Notes: a model not told the origin generated them from the sequence alone. A stretch of DNA of 64,000 bases from DASQYE01 sp036389315 (GCA_036389315.1 DASVQF010000042.1:124001-188000), one strand, 5' to 3'; shown: positions 34,052 to 43,366, counted from the stretch's first letter. Numbers and translations are program-made.

Positions 34052-35061
34052 ATGAAAGCGTTTACAACACTCGGTGACGGGATCGATGAGCTGAAATTAA
34101 GGGAGCTTCCCGTACCCGAGCCGAAGGCGGAAGAGATTCTGGTGAAGATGTCCGCCGCCTCGCTCAATTTCCGCGACCTGCTGGTAGTAAATGGAATCGG
34201 GGGTTGGAAACCGAGGTCGCCGCGCATCCCTGTTTCAGACGGAGCCGGTCAAGTTGTGGCCGTCGGCCAAAACGTCTCCCGGTTCAAGGCGGGCGATAGC
34301 GTAACCGGCATCTTCCTTCCCGGATGGCTGGACGGCGAGTTGACGGCCGAGAAGGACGCTTTATCGTTGGGCGGAGCGGCCGCCGACGGAGTGCTGGCGG
34401 AATACGTGGTTTTCAAAGAAGAAGCTGCCCTGAAAATCCCTGAGAATCTATCGGAAGTGGAGGCCGCAACCCTGCCGGTCGCGGCGCTGACGGCCTGGCA
34501 CGCCGTAACTCGCCGCAGCCGTGTGCAAAGAGGCGACACGGTCGTGATTCAAGGGACGGGCGGCGTTTCATTATTCGCCACGCAATTTGTTCGCGCGCTC
34601 GGCGGCCTGCCGATTGTAACTTCCAGCAGCGATGAGAAGCTGGAGAAGGTCAAAGCCCTGGGAGCCTCCGCCACAATCAACTATAAAAAGCTTCCCGACT
34701 GGGAAGATCAAGTCTTGGAACTGACCGGGGGCTCGGCGCAGACCATATCATTGAAGTCGTCGGAGGCGAAAACCTGAACCGCTCCCTGAGGGCCGTCAAA
34801 GTAAGCGGTACGATCAGCTTCATCGGTCTCATGGCGGGCATGAGCGCGCCCATCAATACCTACCAGTTCGTCGTCAAGAACGTCCGTCTACATGGCATCG
34901 AAACGGGCTCCAAAGAGATGTTCGAAGAGATGAACAGCTTTATCGAGTCCAACAGACTGAAGCCTGTGATTGATCGAACTTTCGCCTTCGATGAAGCGCG
35001 CGCGGCGCTTAAATACCTCGAAAGCGGAGCCCATTTCGGAAAGGTTGCGGTCAAATTCTGA
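34052..35061 (+). pseudogene. Zinc-independent MDR alcohol/quinone reductase with one-base frameshift
   Basis: ATG 34052 begins MKAFTTLGDGIDELKLRELP. GroES-like part: SLNFRDLLVVNG, RIPVSDGAGQVVAVGQNVSR, FKAGDSVTGIF. NADPH part: LPVAALTAWHA, VVIQGTGGVSLFATQFVRAL, then ALGASATINYKK. At about 34735 the frame breaks (GGSAQTISLKSS). The other frame restores the family: GADHIIEVVGGENLNRSLRA, then SFIGLMAGM, FDEARAALKYLESGAHFGKV, ending at 35061. The site is a short G run (tcggcg for tcgggcg). Repaired length is 336 residues, normal for the family. The catalytic Zn ligands are missing, as in quinone-oxidoreductase types. Confidence 0.8.
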
Positions 35062-35172
35062 AACGTCACGATGGACTCAAAATAAGAGAGTATGGAGCCA
35101 GAGCAGATGGCTTCTCACCATCGGCACACTGAAAGCTGTTTACCGCCGCCACGATTGATTCAAAAAAGCAAA

Positions 35173-35185
35173 AATTCCCGCGTTA
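35173..35185 (+). promoter_or_regulatory. Shared upstream motif, copy D
   Basis: AATTCCCGCGTTA, 50 bases before the SnoaL-like gene. Weaker than the other three copies but with the same CGCGTTA end, orientation and promoter-like distance. Confidence 0.3.
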
Positions 35186-35234
35186 ACTGGTAGGAGACTG
35201 TTGAGGGTTCAGCGATGTATATGGGAGGTTAATA

Positions 35235-35705
35235 ATGGCAGAAGCAACGATGGTGCTTGATAAAACCGATATGGACGTGCGGGATAAGGCGGCGCTGAAG
35301 GCGGGCCGGATAGCCGAGAACCTTGCCTGCGTAGAGCTGCATTTTCACACCGAGGCGCAGAATGAGATTGAGGCGGCGCTTGAGCTGTACACGGACGACA
35401 TAGTCTGGGAAGCGCCCGCGCCGAACGGCCTCAACCGCTCCTTCTCGGGGAAGGAGGCTGTCGCCGAAAGCTATCGTGAGCTTTTCGCTTCGATGGGCAA
35501 CGTACAGTTCCAACCTCTTCAGCGGTTTGCGACTGAAGACCGGGTCGTGGACGACAGCCTGGTCACGTTCGAGGTGGTCAAGGACGGCTACTGGGAGCAC
35601 TTCTCCGTCGGCCAGAAGATTGAGATGCGCCTTGTCCACATCTTCGAGATGCGGGACGGGAAGATTTCAAAAGAGATAGTCTTCGACATGGGCCGTCCCG
35701 TTTAA
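35235..35705 (+). CDS. SnoaL-like / NTF2-fold protein
   Basis: 156 residues, GGGAGG 6 bases before ATG 35235. The core reads IEAALELYTDDIVWEAPAPN, FSGKEAVAESYRELFASMGN, then DRVVDDSLVTFEVV and MRLVHIFEMRDGKISKEIVF, the alpha+beta cone of SnoaL-like polyketide cyclases and ester-cyclase-like proteins. Such proteins act as small-molecule isomerases, cyclases or binding proteins; the active-site Asp/His pair cannot be assigned with certainty. An N-terminal helix of about 35 residues precedes the fold. Confidence 0.8.
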   Translation: MAEATMVLDKTDMDVRDKAALKAGRIAENLACVELHFHTEAQNEIEAALELYTDDIVWEAPAPNGLNRSFSGKEAVAESYRELFASMGNVQFQPLQRFATEDRVVDDSLVTFEVVKDGYWEHFSVGQKIEMRLVHIFEMRDGKISKEIVFDMGRPV

Positions 35706-35811
35706 GATCGGTTGCTCGAAGCAGGGTTGACGATTATGCGCGGCGAGATTGTTCAGGGAATGGTGAGGTTGCCAGGAAAGACTGGCAGATTGAGTTAAGG
35801 AGTGGATAGGT

Positions 35812-36669
35812 ATGAATGTCAAAATTCGCGTGATGAAGCAGGAAGACATAGAGACTTGCGGGCGCATCTGCTACGAGGGTTTCAAATCAATCGCTGAGCG
35901 GCACGACTTTCCTCCCGATTTCCCTTCTGCGGAAGCTGCGGCGGGGTTACTGTCTCTACTGTTCTCGCGCGATGACATCTACTCGGTCGTAGCCGAAGTT
36001 GACGGGCGAGTGGTGGGAAGTAATTTCCTCTGGGAGAGCGCCATTATTGCCGGCGTCGGGCCGATCACGGTTGATCCTAAAGTTCAGAACGGCACAATCG
36101 GCAGACAACTGATGAGCGAGGTCATGCGGCGGGCCGAGGAGCGACGTTTCTCGGGCGTGAGGCTGGTGCAGGCCGCTTATCATAACCGCTCGCTCTCGCT
36201 CTACACCAAGCTGGGATTCGACACGCGCGAGCCGCTGTCGGTGCTTCAAGGTGCGGCGCTCGGCATTGAGGTTCCCGGCCATTTCGTACGCCCTGCCAGC
36301 GAGAAAGACCTTGATGCCTGCAATAAATTGTGTCTCAAGGTGCACGGCCATGACAGGGGTCAAGACCTCTTGTTCGCCATAAGGCAGGGTACTGCCACCG
36401 TCGTTGAGCAGGGCGGCCGCATCACTGGATACGCTACTGAAGTGGGCTTCCTCGGCTACGCTGTTGCGGAGAACAACGAAGGCTTGAAGGCGCTCGTCGG
36501 GGCGGCCCAGAGTTTTACGGGGCCGGGGTTCCTGCTTCCGACGCGCAATAGCGAGCTGCTGCGCTGGTGTCTGGAAAAGGGCTTGCGCGTAGTCATGCCC
36601 ATGACGCTGATGAGCGTGGGCCTATACAATGAGCCGCGCGGCGTGTTTCTACCCTCAGTTCTTTATTGA
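35812..36669 (+). CDS. GNAT-family N-acetyltransferase with two GNAT-like halves
   Basis: 285 residues. The first half (1-135) is a complete acetyltransferase: MKQEDIETCGRICYEGFKSI, VVGSNFLWESAIIAGVGPIT, acetyl-CoA loop VQNGTIGRQLMSEVMRRAEE, AAYHNRSLSLYTKLGFD. The second half (160-285) begins VRPASEKDLDACNKLC and looks like a degenerate GNAT copy with RITGYATEVGFLGYAV, as in other two-part GNAT proteins. Acceptor unknown. GAT-rich spacing of 100 bases to the SnoaL-like gene permits co-transcription. The start has AAGGAG upstream. Confidence 0.8.
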   Translation: MNVKIRVMKQEDIETCGRICYEGFKSIAERHDFPPDFPSAEAAAGLLSLLFSRDDIYSVVAEVDGRVVGSNFLWESAIIAGVGPITVDPKVQNGTIGRQLMSEVMRRAEERRFSGVRLVQAAYHNRSLSLYTKLGFDTREPLSVLQGAALGIEVPGHFVRPASEKDLDACNKLCLKVHGHDRGQDLLFAIRQGTATVVEQGGRITGYATEVGFLGYAVAENNEGLKALVGAAQSFTGPGFLLPTRNSELLRWCLEKGLRVVMPMTLMSVGLYNEPRGVFLPSVLY

Positions 36670-36979
36670 ACCGGGGGTAGAAAGTCTCCAGGTAGCTTCC
36701 CCGGAGCCCCTCTCGTCCCTAACGTATTTCTCGCAACACTGCCAGCGCGGTTGTTATCTTTCTCCGGTTCCTGTCTGTCTGACTGCTCACGTTGCCCGGT
36801 ATCGGTCAGAAAGATTGCTCGCCCGATCAAGCTCATACTGGCTTCCCCATTTTTATTAGGCATAAGCAGGTTAATAGTAGCGGCACGCTACTTGTTAGTT
36901 TCCCCCTGGTCAACACTCGGCTCGTCACTGCGCCGGTACTTTAGATTATTACCCGTCACATCGGTCGGAGTCTTATCGA
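36670..36979. other. Intergenic region
   Basis: Separates the GNAT gene from the S8 protease gene. Frames of 66-99 codons on both strands lack ribosome binding sites and family motifs. Presumably holds the protease promoter; no clear consensus seen. Confidence 0.35.
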
Positions 36980-39160
36980 ATGCAGAAAACGTCCCCCATT
37001 GTTCTATTGTTAATCATCTCCTTATTCTCGCCATTTGCAGGAATGCTTGAGCGACAAGCGCGTGCTCAAGGGCAGACGCACGCTTCACGCCGCGCTCGTT
37101 ACAAAATAGCTGAAGAACTTCTGACGCGAATCCGGCAGCCCCGCTCTGCCGGCGCGCGCGAGCGCGTTATCCTCAGCGCGGCAGACAAAGCGGCGGCCGA
37201 CAGAACGCGCTCTAAGCTTCAGAGCATGGGGGCGAATGTCCTCAAACAGCTTGATGCCCTGGATGCCATCGTCGCAGACGTGCCCGTCGAGATGTTGGAG
37301 CAGGCGACGGATAATGACGACGTGTCGTGGGTCTCTCCCGACCAGGAAGTGCGCTCGCTGGCTACGTCGGCCGACAACACGAGCCATCTTGAGATGACGA
37401 CCGGCGCGAGCAAGCTCTTGCCGAGTGATGTCACGACGGGCGGCGCAGGCAACGGCGTCGGCATAGCCATTCTCGACAGCGGCATCAGCAGGCCGGATGC
37501 GGCGGAGTTCGCGGGTTACAAGTACGAAAGCAGCGGCGGGCTGCTCGGCGGCGGCGGGCTGCTCGGCACGGGAGTCCTTTCTACCCCGACGCTTACGCCC
37601 TACAACCGCATCGTGCAGGAAGTGGATTTCACAGGCGAAGGCACGAAGCTGGATAATTACGGTCATGGCACACACACGGCGGGCGTGGCCGCAGGCACGG
37701 GGCAGGCGAGCGAGGATTATGCTGCGCAGCATCCCGGCGCTCCGACCTACGGCGGCATCGCCCCGATGGCCAACCTCGTCAGCGTCCGCGTCCTCAACTC
37801 GCAGGGCGTGGGCACTGTCTCCAGCGTGATCGCCGGAATTGACTGGGTCATCAAGAACAGAGCGACCTACAAAATCCGCGTCATGAATCTGTCGCTCGGT
37901 ACGGCCGTCACTCAAAGCTACAAGACAGACCCGCTCTGCCAGGCCGTGGGACGCGCCGTCGATGCAGGCATCGTCACGGTCGTCGCGGCAGGCAACCTCG
38001 GCAAAGATAGCGCCGGGCAGACGATCTACGGCGGCATTCTCTCGCCAGCCAATTCGCCGAGAGTAATTACAGTCGGCGCGACTAACACGCAGCAGACCAT
38101 TGGGCGCTCTGACGATGTGGTGACGACCTACTCGTCGCGCGGCCCGACGCTCGTCGACGGTCTCGTCAAACCAGACCTCGTCGCCCCCGGCAACCGCATC
38201 GGCGCGGCCGAATCATCCGTCACCTCGCCCTCATCCAGCAATTCATACGAGACGACGGGCGGCGGCATGCTCGGCTCTCTCGGTGGCCTCGTACTGGGCG
38301 ACACCAGCACGACGACGCCGAACGCGACGGGAACCTACCGGATCTGGAGCGGCACATCTTTCTCTGCTCCGGCCGTCTCAGGAACCGCCGCCCTAATGCT
38401 CGAAGCCAACCCATCTCTCACGCCCTCGATGGTCAAAGCCGTGCTCATGCGCACTGCTCAGCGGCTTCCCACCTACGAGGCCGCCATGCAAAGCGGCCAG
38501 CTCTCTTCTTACGAGCGCATCATCACAGAAGGCGCTGGGGAACTGAACACAAACGCCGCCGTCTCGCTCGCCTGCGCCATCCGTCAGGACGCTCACAGGG
38601 CGATGCCGGGCGACAACCTGATTACAAATAAGAAGGTCACTTACGCGACCGTCCCCGGCATCACCTCGACGATTGGCGGCGAAGCCATCCCGCTCAACAA
38701 CGGCGTCATCTGGGTTGACGGTATAGCCTTCACCGACCGGCTGCAAATGACCGGCGGCTACAGGCTCGCAGACGGACAGTTGTTGACCGGCGGCTTCGTA
38801 GTTGCCGACGGCTACCTCTTGTCCAATAACAGCTATGTGCTTGCAAACGGCTATGTCGTCAGCAGCGGCATTACTGTCGCCAGCGGCATCACGGTCGCCA
38901 GTGGGATTACTGTGGCGAGCGGCATCACCGTTGCCAGCGGCATCACTGTGGCGAGTAACTACACGGTCGCCGACGGTCTCCTCTCGTCCGGTCAGATGAA
39001 CGGCCTGAGCTTCGACAACGAAGCGATATGGGCATCCAACCTGGTTGACCCGAGCACGGTGGACATTAAAGCGGAAGAGGTCATCCTGCTCGGCGAAGAT
39101 GCAATCCCCGTCGGCGTCCTGCGGTTGATGCGCACAAGCCCGCTATTTCCCCGTTCTTGA
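36980..39160 (+). CDS. Secreted S8 (subtilisin-like) serine protease with SGITVA repeats
   Basis: 726 residues. Signal peptide (IVLLLIISLFSPFAGM), a pro-region with inhibitor-I9-like pattern (ADRTRSKLQSMGANVLKQLD), then the catalytic domain: Asp in VGIAILDSGIS (about 165), His in NYGHGTHTAGVAAGT (about 229), oxyanion Asn in VVAAGNLGKD and Ser in SGTSFSAPAVSGTAAL (about 458). The C-terminal 150 residues contain five tandem six-residue SGITVA units (about 629-658) within a broader G-x-x-(V/L)-A-(D/S)-G-Y pattern, probably a beta-helical or surface-anchoring extension. No sorting motif is recognised. Confidence 0.9.
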   Translation: MQKTSPIVLLLIISLFSPFAGMLERQARAQGQTHASRRARYKIAEELLTRIRQPRSAGARERVILSAADKAAADRTRSKLQSMGANVLKQLDALDAIVADVPVEMLEQATDNDDVSWVSPDQEVRSLATSADNTSHLEMTTGASKLLPSDVTTGGAGNGVGIAILDSGISRPDAAEFAGYKYESSGGLLGGGGLLGTGVLSTPTLTPYNRIVQEVDFTGEGTKLDNYGHGTHTAGVAAGTGQASEDYAAQHPGAPTYGGIAPMANLVSVRVLNSQGVGTVSSVIAGIDWVIKNRATYKIRVMNLSLGTAVTQSYKTDPLCQAVGRAVDAGIVTVVAAGNLGKDSAGQTIYGGILSPANSPRVITVGATNTQQTIGRSDDVVTTYSSRGPTLVDGLVKPDLVAPGNRIGAAESSVTSPSSSNSYETTGGGMLGSLGGLVLGDTSTTTPNATGTYRIWSGTSFSAPAVSGTAALMLEANPSLTPSMVKAVLMRTAQRLPTYEAAMQSGQLSSYERIITEGAGELNTNAAVSLACAIRQDAHRAMPGDNLITNKKVTYATVPGITSTIGGEAIPLNNGVIWVDGIAFTDRLQMTGGYRLADGQLLTGGFVVADGYLLSNNSYVLANGYVVSSGITVASGITVASGITVASGITVASGITVASNYTVADGLLSSGQMNGLSFDNEAIWASNLVDPSTVDIKAEEVILLGEDAIPVGVLRLMRTSPLFPRS
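38864..38953 (+). repeat. Five tandem 18-bp coding repeats
   Basis: Units of the form AGCGGCATCACGGTCGCC at 38864, 38882, 38900, 38918 and 38936, followed by a diverged sixth. Each encodes SGITVA. Third-position differences between copies show the protein repeat is conserved while DNA drifts, so selection acts on the peptide. Confidence 0.9.
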
Positions 39161-39188
39161 ATTTGTGAAGCGTCGAGTCGTGCGGAGT

Positions 39189-41432
39189 ATGAATCAAAAG
39201 CCGTCGGAAAAAAACAGCCTCGTCTATCTCGTGGCGGTCGCGACCACGGGAATTTCGCTGTGGCTGGCGGCGGCGCTGAGCCTCCGGTTTAATTACATCC
39301 TCCGAGATTGTTTGATCTTTCTGGCGCTCGTTCCGGCGATCATCGTCACCGGAATGTTCACGAACACGCTGCCGATGCCCTCGGCTTTGAGGTTCAGCCG
39401 GGAGAAGATGAACTTCACTCTCTCGGACGCAATCGTGCTGCTCGTCGCCTGCTGGTACGGAGCGATGCCTGCGATCTTCATCGCGGGCATCGAAGGTTTT
39501 GTCTCCTCGCGCCGGGGAGTGCGCCGACTTTCCAGCAACCTCTTCTCTTTCGGCATGCTGTCGCTGGTTGCGGGCCTGAGCGCCTTGATCCTCGGCGCGG
39601 TGCTGCGTTTCGGGTTCGGAGAACCTGCTGCGGGTCATCAACACAGCATTCCTGCCGTCGCCGTCGCCTTCCTCGCGGCGAGCGTCGTCCATATCATCTC
39701 GAACACGGGACTGATCTCCACGCTCTTTGCGATGCGGTTGGATAAACCCGTCGCCCCCCTCTGGAAAGAGAACTTCCTGCTGGCGGCTCCGCTGTTTCTG
39801 CCGACGAGCGCGGCGGCGAGTCTGATGTACATGGCGCTTCAGTACAACGCGCTGACGATGATCGCCATCGGCGCACCGATTCTCATCGCCATCCACTTCG
39901 GGCACAGGCGGTATCGCGACAGCGTCCGCGAGCAGATCAACCTCATCGAGCAGGCCCAACGAGAGCGCGCCGAACAGGCCGAGCGCCACGTCGAGGAGCT
40001 TAACGGTTATGTCGGCGAGTTGGAACAAAAGAGCAAAGAGTTACACCACGCGGCTTTCCACGACGCGCTGACGGGGCTGCCGAACCGCGCTTTACTGATC
40101 GAGAAATTAGGGCTCGCCATCGAGCGTGCCGAGCGGCGCAATGGCTTTCAATTCGCCGTGCTCTTTCTCGACCTCGACCGCTTCAAGAACGTCAACGACA
40201 GCCTCGGTCATACCATCGGCGACGAACTGCTCACCACCATCGCCCGCCGCCTGGAAAACTCCGTGCGCGAGGTGGACACGGTGGCGCGGCTCGGCGGCGA
40301 CGAGTTCGCGATCCTGCTAGAGGGCATCAAAACCTCCGAAGACGCGGTGTATATGGCCGAGCGCGTGCAGAAGGAGTTGACCACGCCTTTCATCCTGAGC
40401 AGCCACGAAGTCTTTACGGCGACGAGCATCGGCATCGCGCTCAGCACAGCCGGGTATGAACATCCCGAAGACATCCTGCGCGACGCCGATACGGCTATGT
40501 ACCGGGCGAAGGAGGGCGGCAGGGCGCGCCATGAAGTCTTCAGCCAGGAGATGCATGCCCGCGCGGTTAACCTTTTGACATTGGAGACAGACCTGCGTCG
40601 CGCCATCGAACGAGAGGAATTCCTCGTCTACTACCAGCCTATTGTTGCGCTCAGCACGGGTCGCATCGCCGGCTTCGAGGCGCTGGTGCGCTGGCAGCAC
40701 CCGGAACGCGGCCTGATTCCCCCCGCGGAATTTATCTCTGTGGCGGAAGACACAAGGGTCATCATCCCGCTCGGACTGTGGGTGCTCAGGGAAGCGTGCC
40801 GACAAATGTGCCGGTGGCAATGGCAGTCGCCGGACAATCGCTCGCTCACCTTGAGCGTCAACCTCTCCGGCGTACAGTTCACGCAGCCCGACCTCGTCGA
40901 GCAGATCAAGCGGATTCTCGACGAAACTAATCTCGACCCGCACTCCTTAAAATTAGAGATCACGGAGAGCGTGGTGATGGAACATGCCGAGGCGGCAATT
41001 GCGATGCTCGTCCAGTTGAAAGCACTTGGCGTGCAGTTAAGTATTGACGATTTCGGCACCGGCTACTCTTCTTTAAGTTACCTGCACCGCTTCCCCACAG
41101 ACGCTTTGAAGATCGACCGCTCGTTCGTCTGCCAGATGGGCATGAGCGACGAGAATGCTGAGATCGTGCGTACGATCAAGACGCTCGCCGGCAACCTCGG
41201 CATGGAAGTAGTGGCGGAGGGAGTCGAGACCTTAGAGCAATTGGCGAGGCTCGGCGCGCTCGGATGCGAGTATGCCCAGGGATACCTGTTCTCTAAGCCC
41301 GTCCATGCGGAGGCGACCGAAGCGCTGATCGCAAGAAATCCATTGTGGCAGATTAACGGGTTCCGGCAGACGGGAGAATCTTTCGTCCCGGTGCGCTCCT
41401 GCCCCGAAGCTGTCCATCTGCGGACAGCCTAG
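39189..41432 (+). CDS. Membrane GGDEF-EAL protein (c-di-GMP turnover)
   Basis: 747 residues from ATG 39189. An N-terminal module of about seven membrane helices (10-245, LVYLVAVATTGISLWLAAAL) of MASE-like type, a coiled coil (248-290), GGDEF (about 290-455) with intact ARLGGDEFAILLE and the metal Asp in FLDLDRFKNVND, then EAL (about 475-725) with FEALVRWQ, NLSG, ITESVV, DDFGTGYSS and KIDRSF. Both active sites look complete, so it may make and degrade c-di-GMP. The usual RxxD inhibitory site is not obvious before GGDEF. It follows the protease by 28 bases. Confidence 0.9.
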   Translation: MNQKPSEKNSLVYLVAVATTGISLWLAAALSLRFNYILRDCLIFLALVPAIIVTGMFTNTLPMPSALRFSREKMNFTLSDAIVLLVACWYGAMPAIFIAGIEGFVSSRRGVRRLSSNLFSFGMLSLVAGLSALILGAVLRFGFGEPAAGHQHSIPAVAVAFLAASVVHIISNTGLISTLFAMRLDKPVAPLWKENFLLAAPLFLPTSAAASLMYMALQYNALTMIAIGAPILIAIHFGHRRYRDSVREQINLIEQAQRERAEQAERHVEELNGYVGELEQKSKELHHAAFHDALTGLPNRALLIEKLGLAIERAERRNGFQFAVLFLDLDRFKNVNDSLGHTIGDELLTTIARRLENSVREVDTVARLGGDEFAILLEGIKTSEDAVYMAERVQKELTTPFILSSHEVFTATSIGIALSTAGYEHPEDILRDADTAMYRAKEGGRARHEVFSQEMHARAVNLLTLETDLRRAIEREEFLVYYQPIVALSTGRIAGFEALVRWQHPERGLIPPAEFISVAEDTRVIIPLGLWVLREACRQMCRWQWQSPDNRSLTLSVNLSGVQFTQPDLVEQIKRILDETNLDPHSLKLEITESVVMEHAEAAIAMLVQLKALGVQLSIDDFGTGYSSLSYLHRFPTDALKIDRSFVCQMGMSDENAEIVRTIKTLAGNLGMEVVAEGVETLEQLARLGALGCEYAQGYLFSKPVHAEATEALIARNPLWQINGFRQTGESFVPVRSCPEAVHLRTA

Positions 41433-41559
41433 ATATTTGTCTCGCCCAGAAAGAGGCTCCGTAACCCTCTTCACATGAACTGTTGCACCCGAACTCGCTC
41501 CATCTCATGCGGGCGATCTCGCCGCATGTGCTTCTCGGTTGCCTATGCTGTAAGGAGGC

Positions 41560-42192
41560 TTAAATCTGACTGACGATCCTGACGAAATCTTCGACCAGAT
41601 AGGGGTCTAACTCATACCCGGCCATCTCAGTAAGAGTTGACAGGGCTGCCCATTTTCTTAGCGTCGGCTTATATGTGCGCTTTGCGCGTAAAGACGTATA
41701 GACATCAACAATGGAAACAATGCGTGCTTCTAAAGGAATAGCGGTTCCAAACAATCCCTCCGGATAACCGCTTCCGTCCCAGTGCTCATGATGGTGAAAG
41801 ATTACGCGGCGAACGGCGTCGGTTGTACCCGGAAGCTTTGAAATAACGGTAGCCCCGTAGGACGGGTGAAGGCGCATGACGGCTTTTTCTTCTTCATCAA
41901 GTGAGCCCGGCTTTAAGAGCACGGAAGGATCAATAAAGTATTTGCCGATGTCATGCAGGTAGGCGCTATATTCGATCTCATCCAGGTTAGGCGGGCGGCT
42001 TTTACGATTGGGGTGGCAGGCCGCGGCAAACAGTCTGCTCAATCTGGCCGTGGCATGTGCATGGGGCTGCACGTGCGCAAACGTCCGTGGCTGTGTCTGC
42101 TGTCCGATTGTGGCTATCGTTCTCAGGATGGTGCGATAAGCTATTCCGCCGACAGTTCTACCGTCTTCGGGGAAAGCTATATTAGTTTTCAT
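41560..42192 (-). CDS. HD-GYP-type phosphohydrolase
   Basis: 210 residues from ATG 42192 (CGGGAGA 7 bases upstream). The HD-GYP signature is clear: YLHDIGKYFIDPSVLLKPG, HPSYGATVISKLPG, VIFHHHEHWDGSGYPEGL, ARIVSIVDVYTSL. Such proteins degrade c-di-GMP or related dinucleotides. No sensor or receiver domain is present and the N-terminal part is short. With the GGDEF-EAL gene 130 bases away, transcribed toward it, it forms a small second-messenger locus. Confidence 0.8.
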   Translation of the reverse strand: MKTNIAFPEDGRTVGGIAYRTILRTIATIGQQTQPRTFAHVQPHAHATARLSRLFAAACHPNRKSRPPNLDEIEYSAYLHDIGKYFIDPSVLLKPGSLDEEEKAVMRLHPSYGATVISKLPGTTDAVRRVIFHHHEHWDGSGYPEGLFGTAIPLEARIVSIVDVYTSLRAKRTYKPTLRKWAALSTLTEMAGYELDPYLVEDFVRIVSQI

Positions 42193-42690
42193 GGCGACAT
42201 CTCCCGAGGGAATGCAATGCATGTCGGAGATGCCTGTGTGGCTGCCCTTCTTCCGCACGAAGGGGGGCGGCAGCACAAGCCCGTATGCCCTGATACGGAA
42301 ATCGAAGATGACATAAAAAACAGCATCGCTTTAAATTAATTTCGTGATGAAAAGATTGCATTTAGATTGTGAACGCAGAGTGATTGACTCGTAAATCGAG
42401 AGAGTCAGGATCGGGAAGAGAAGCATCCGGATGCTGAGCAAGCGGAAGTAGAGCAACGCGGCTCTCCGAGCGGCAGGGTCGTTTACAAGACGATCTTGAA
42501 AGACCGTGATTCTTTTGAGTCTGCATTTAAGAAATTGCTTCGCGATCCGGAAGCTGAAGAGAAGAAGCCTTAACCGTTGACTTTAGAGTCTCACAGTAAT
42601 ATCGTAGCCGTGTTCCCTAGTTGGCTGTTCTGCTGATAAGCCCTCAGCTTACCGGCCTCACGTCCACTTTCCAACAAAGGAGTGATACTC
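42193..42690. other. Intergenic region with a possible gene remnant
   Basis: Between 42388 and 42573 a plus-strand frame is open for 61 codons, reading VVYKTILKDRDSFESAFKKL then LRDPEAEEKKP and a stop. The composition looks coding (charged, helical), but there is no ATG, GTG or TTG start and no ribosome binding site, so it is probably the 3' end of a lost gene. Nothing else is seen. Confidence 0.35.
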
Positions 42691-42912
42691 ATGACTAACT
42701 CACCGCTAAAAAAGCTCGTACAAAGATTCCTGCTCAGCGCGATGGTCGCGTTCCTGACCGTTTTCGGCGTAAGCAATGTTTACACGGGGGCGAAATCCGC
42801 CGCCGCTTGCAAGCAGAAGACGGCGCTTATATGTTGCTCAGCCTGCGAGGTGGAAAACCCGCCGCTGGCTTGTCGGCACGGTTGTTCGCCGAGCTGTAAA
42901 ACAGGCGAATGA
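42691..42912 (+). CDS. Exported cysteine-rich small protein
   Basis: 73 residues from ATG 42691 with AAAGGAG 8 bases upstream. A hydrophobic segment (RFLLSAMVAFLTVFGVSNVY) serves as signal peptide or anchor. The remaining 35 residues hold eight Cys: ACKQKTALICCSACEVENPP then LACRHGCSPSCKTGE, pattern C-x7-CC-x2-C-x8-C-x3-C-x3-C. It could be disulfide-rich or metal-binding. No family is recognised. It lies 28 bases before the left end of the 4-kb inserted unit. Confidence 0.65.
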   Translation: MTNSPLKKLVQRFLLSAMVAFLTVFGVSNVYTGAKSAAACKQKTALICCSACEVENPPLACRHGCSPSCKTGE

Positions 42913-42939
42913 GAGGCGTCTTAACCTGGCGAAACAGGA

Positions 42940-42964
42940 GGTAGTGTCCTAATTTGAAATTAGA
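42940..42964 (+). repeat. Left terminal inverted repeat of the 4-kb unit
   Basis: Begins GGTAGTGTCCTAATTTGAA and continues ATTAGA. It pairs with 46929-46952; the only difference over 24 positions is one extra A. Confidence 0.85.
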
Positions 42965-42967
42965 AAT

Positions 42968-43366
42968 TTAGGTGGGCGGTTTCTGCCCTCTGATTCTGAG
43001 AATCACGCTTTTGGCTTTGTGACGCGCAAACCTTATAGGCGCAGGGAGGCTGTTGTTTTCCTCCATAACCAGTGCATTTAAGAGCGCAATTAGCTGACTT
43101 TTCCTTGCGTCGTCTAGTTTCTCCAAAGCGGGTTCTTCCTTGATAGCCCTTCTAATGTGTTTTCTATTTGTTCTAGCGACTATAGCTTTCATCGTCTTCT
43201 CTGGAATATGCGCCTCAGTGAATCTCTTATCAAGGCGCTTAGCTTCTTGATAACTCTTATAAGCGTCTGCCAAATTCTTAACGCCTTCAGTAGCTATCTT
43301 AAACATATTCGGCAAGCTTCTTAGGAATAGTTGCCGTGCTAGAGCTTCCGCCTGTGGACTCAGCAC
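42968..43366 (-). CDS. Hypothetical helical basic protein
   Basis: 132 residues from a GTG at 43366. Mostly helical and basic (LARQLFLRSLPNMFKIATEG, VKNLADAYKSYQEAKRLDKR, IPEKTMKAIVARTNRKHIRR, then DDARKSQLIALLNALVMEEN). No domain is recognised. A second minus frame that reads on upstream (ESTGGSSSTATIPKKLAEYV) overlaps its start, so a frameshift or alternative start is possible. It is the first gene inside the left inverted repeat and is divergent from the RHH-like gene. Confidence 0.5.
   Translation of the reverse strand: MLSPQAEALARQLFLRSLPNMFKIATEGVKNLADAYKSYQEAKRLDKRFTEAHIPEKTMKAIVARTNRKHIRRAIKEEPALEKLDDARKSQLIALLNALVMEENNSLPAPIRFARHKAKSVILRIRGQKPPT

Noticed and set aside
38864..38953. 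Possible CRISPR or intergenic satellite
   Set aside because: The 18-bp repeats are in frame inside the protease gene and encode SGITVA.
39081..40028. 315-codon minus-strand frame
   Set aside because: Antisense to the GGDEF-EAL membrane region; very Arg/Glu/Asp-rich shadow.
42388..42573. Complete small gene
   Set aside because: Open and coding-like at its end, but no start codon or ribosome binding site; treated as a remnant.
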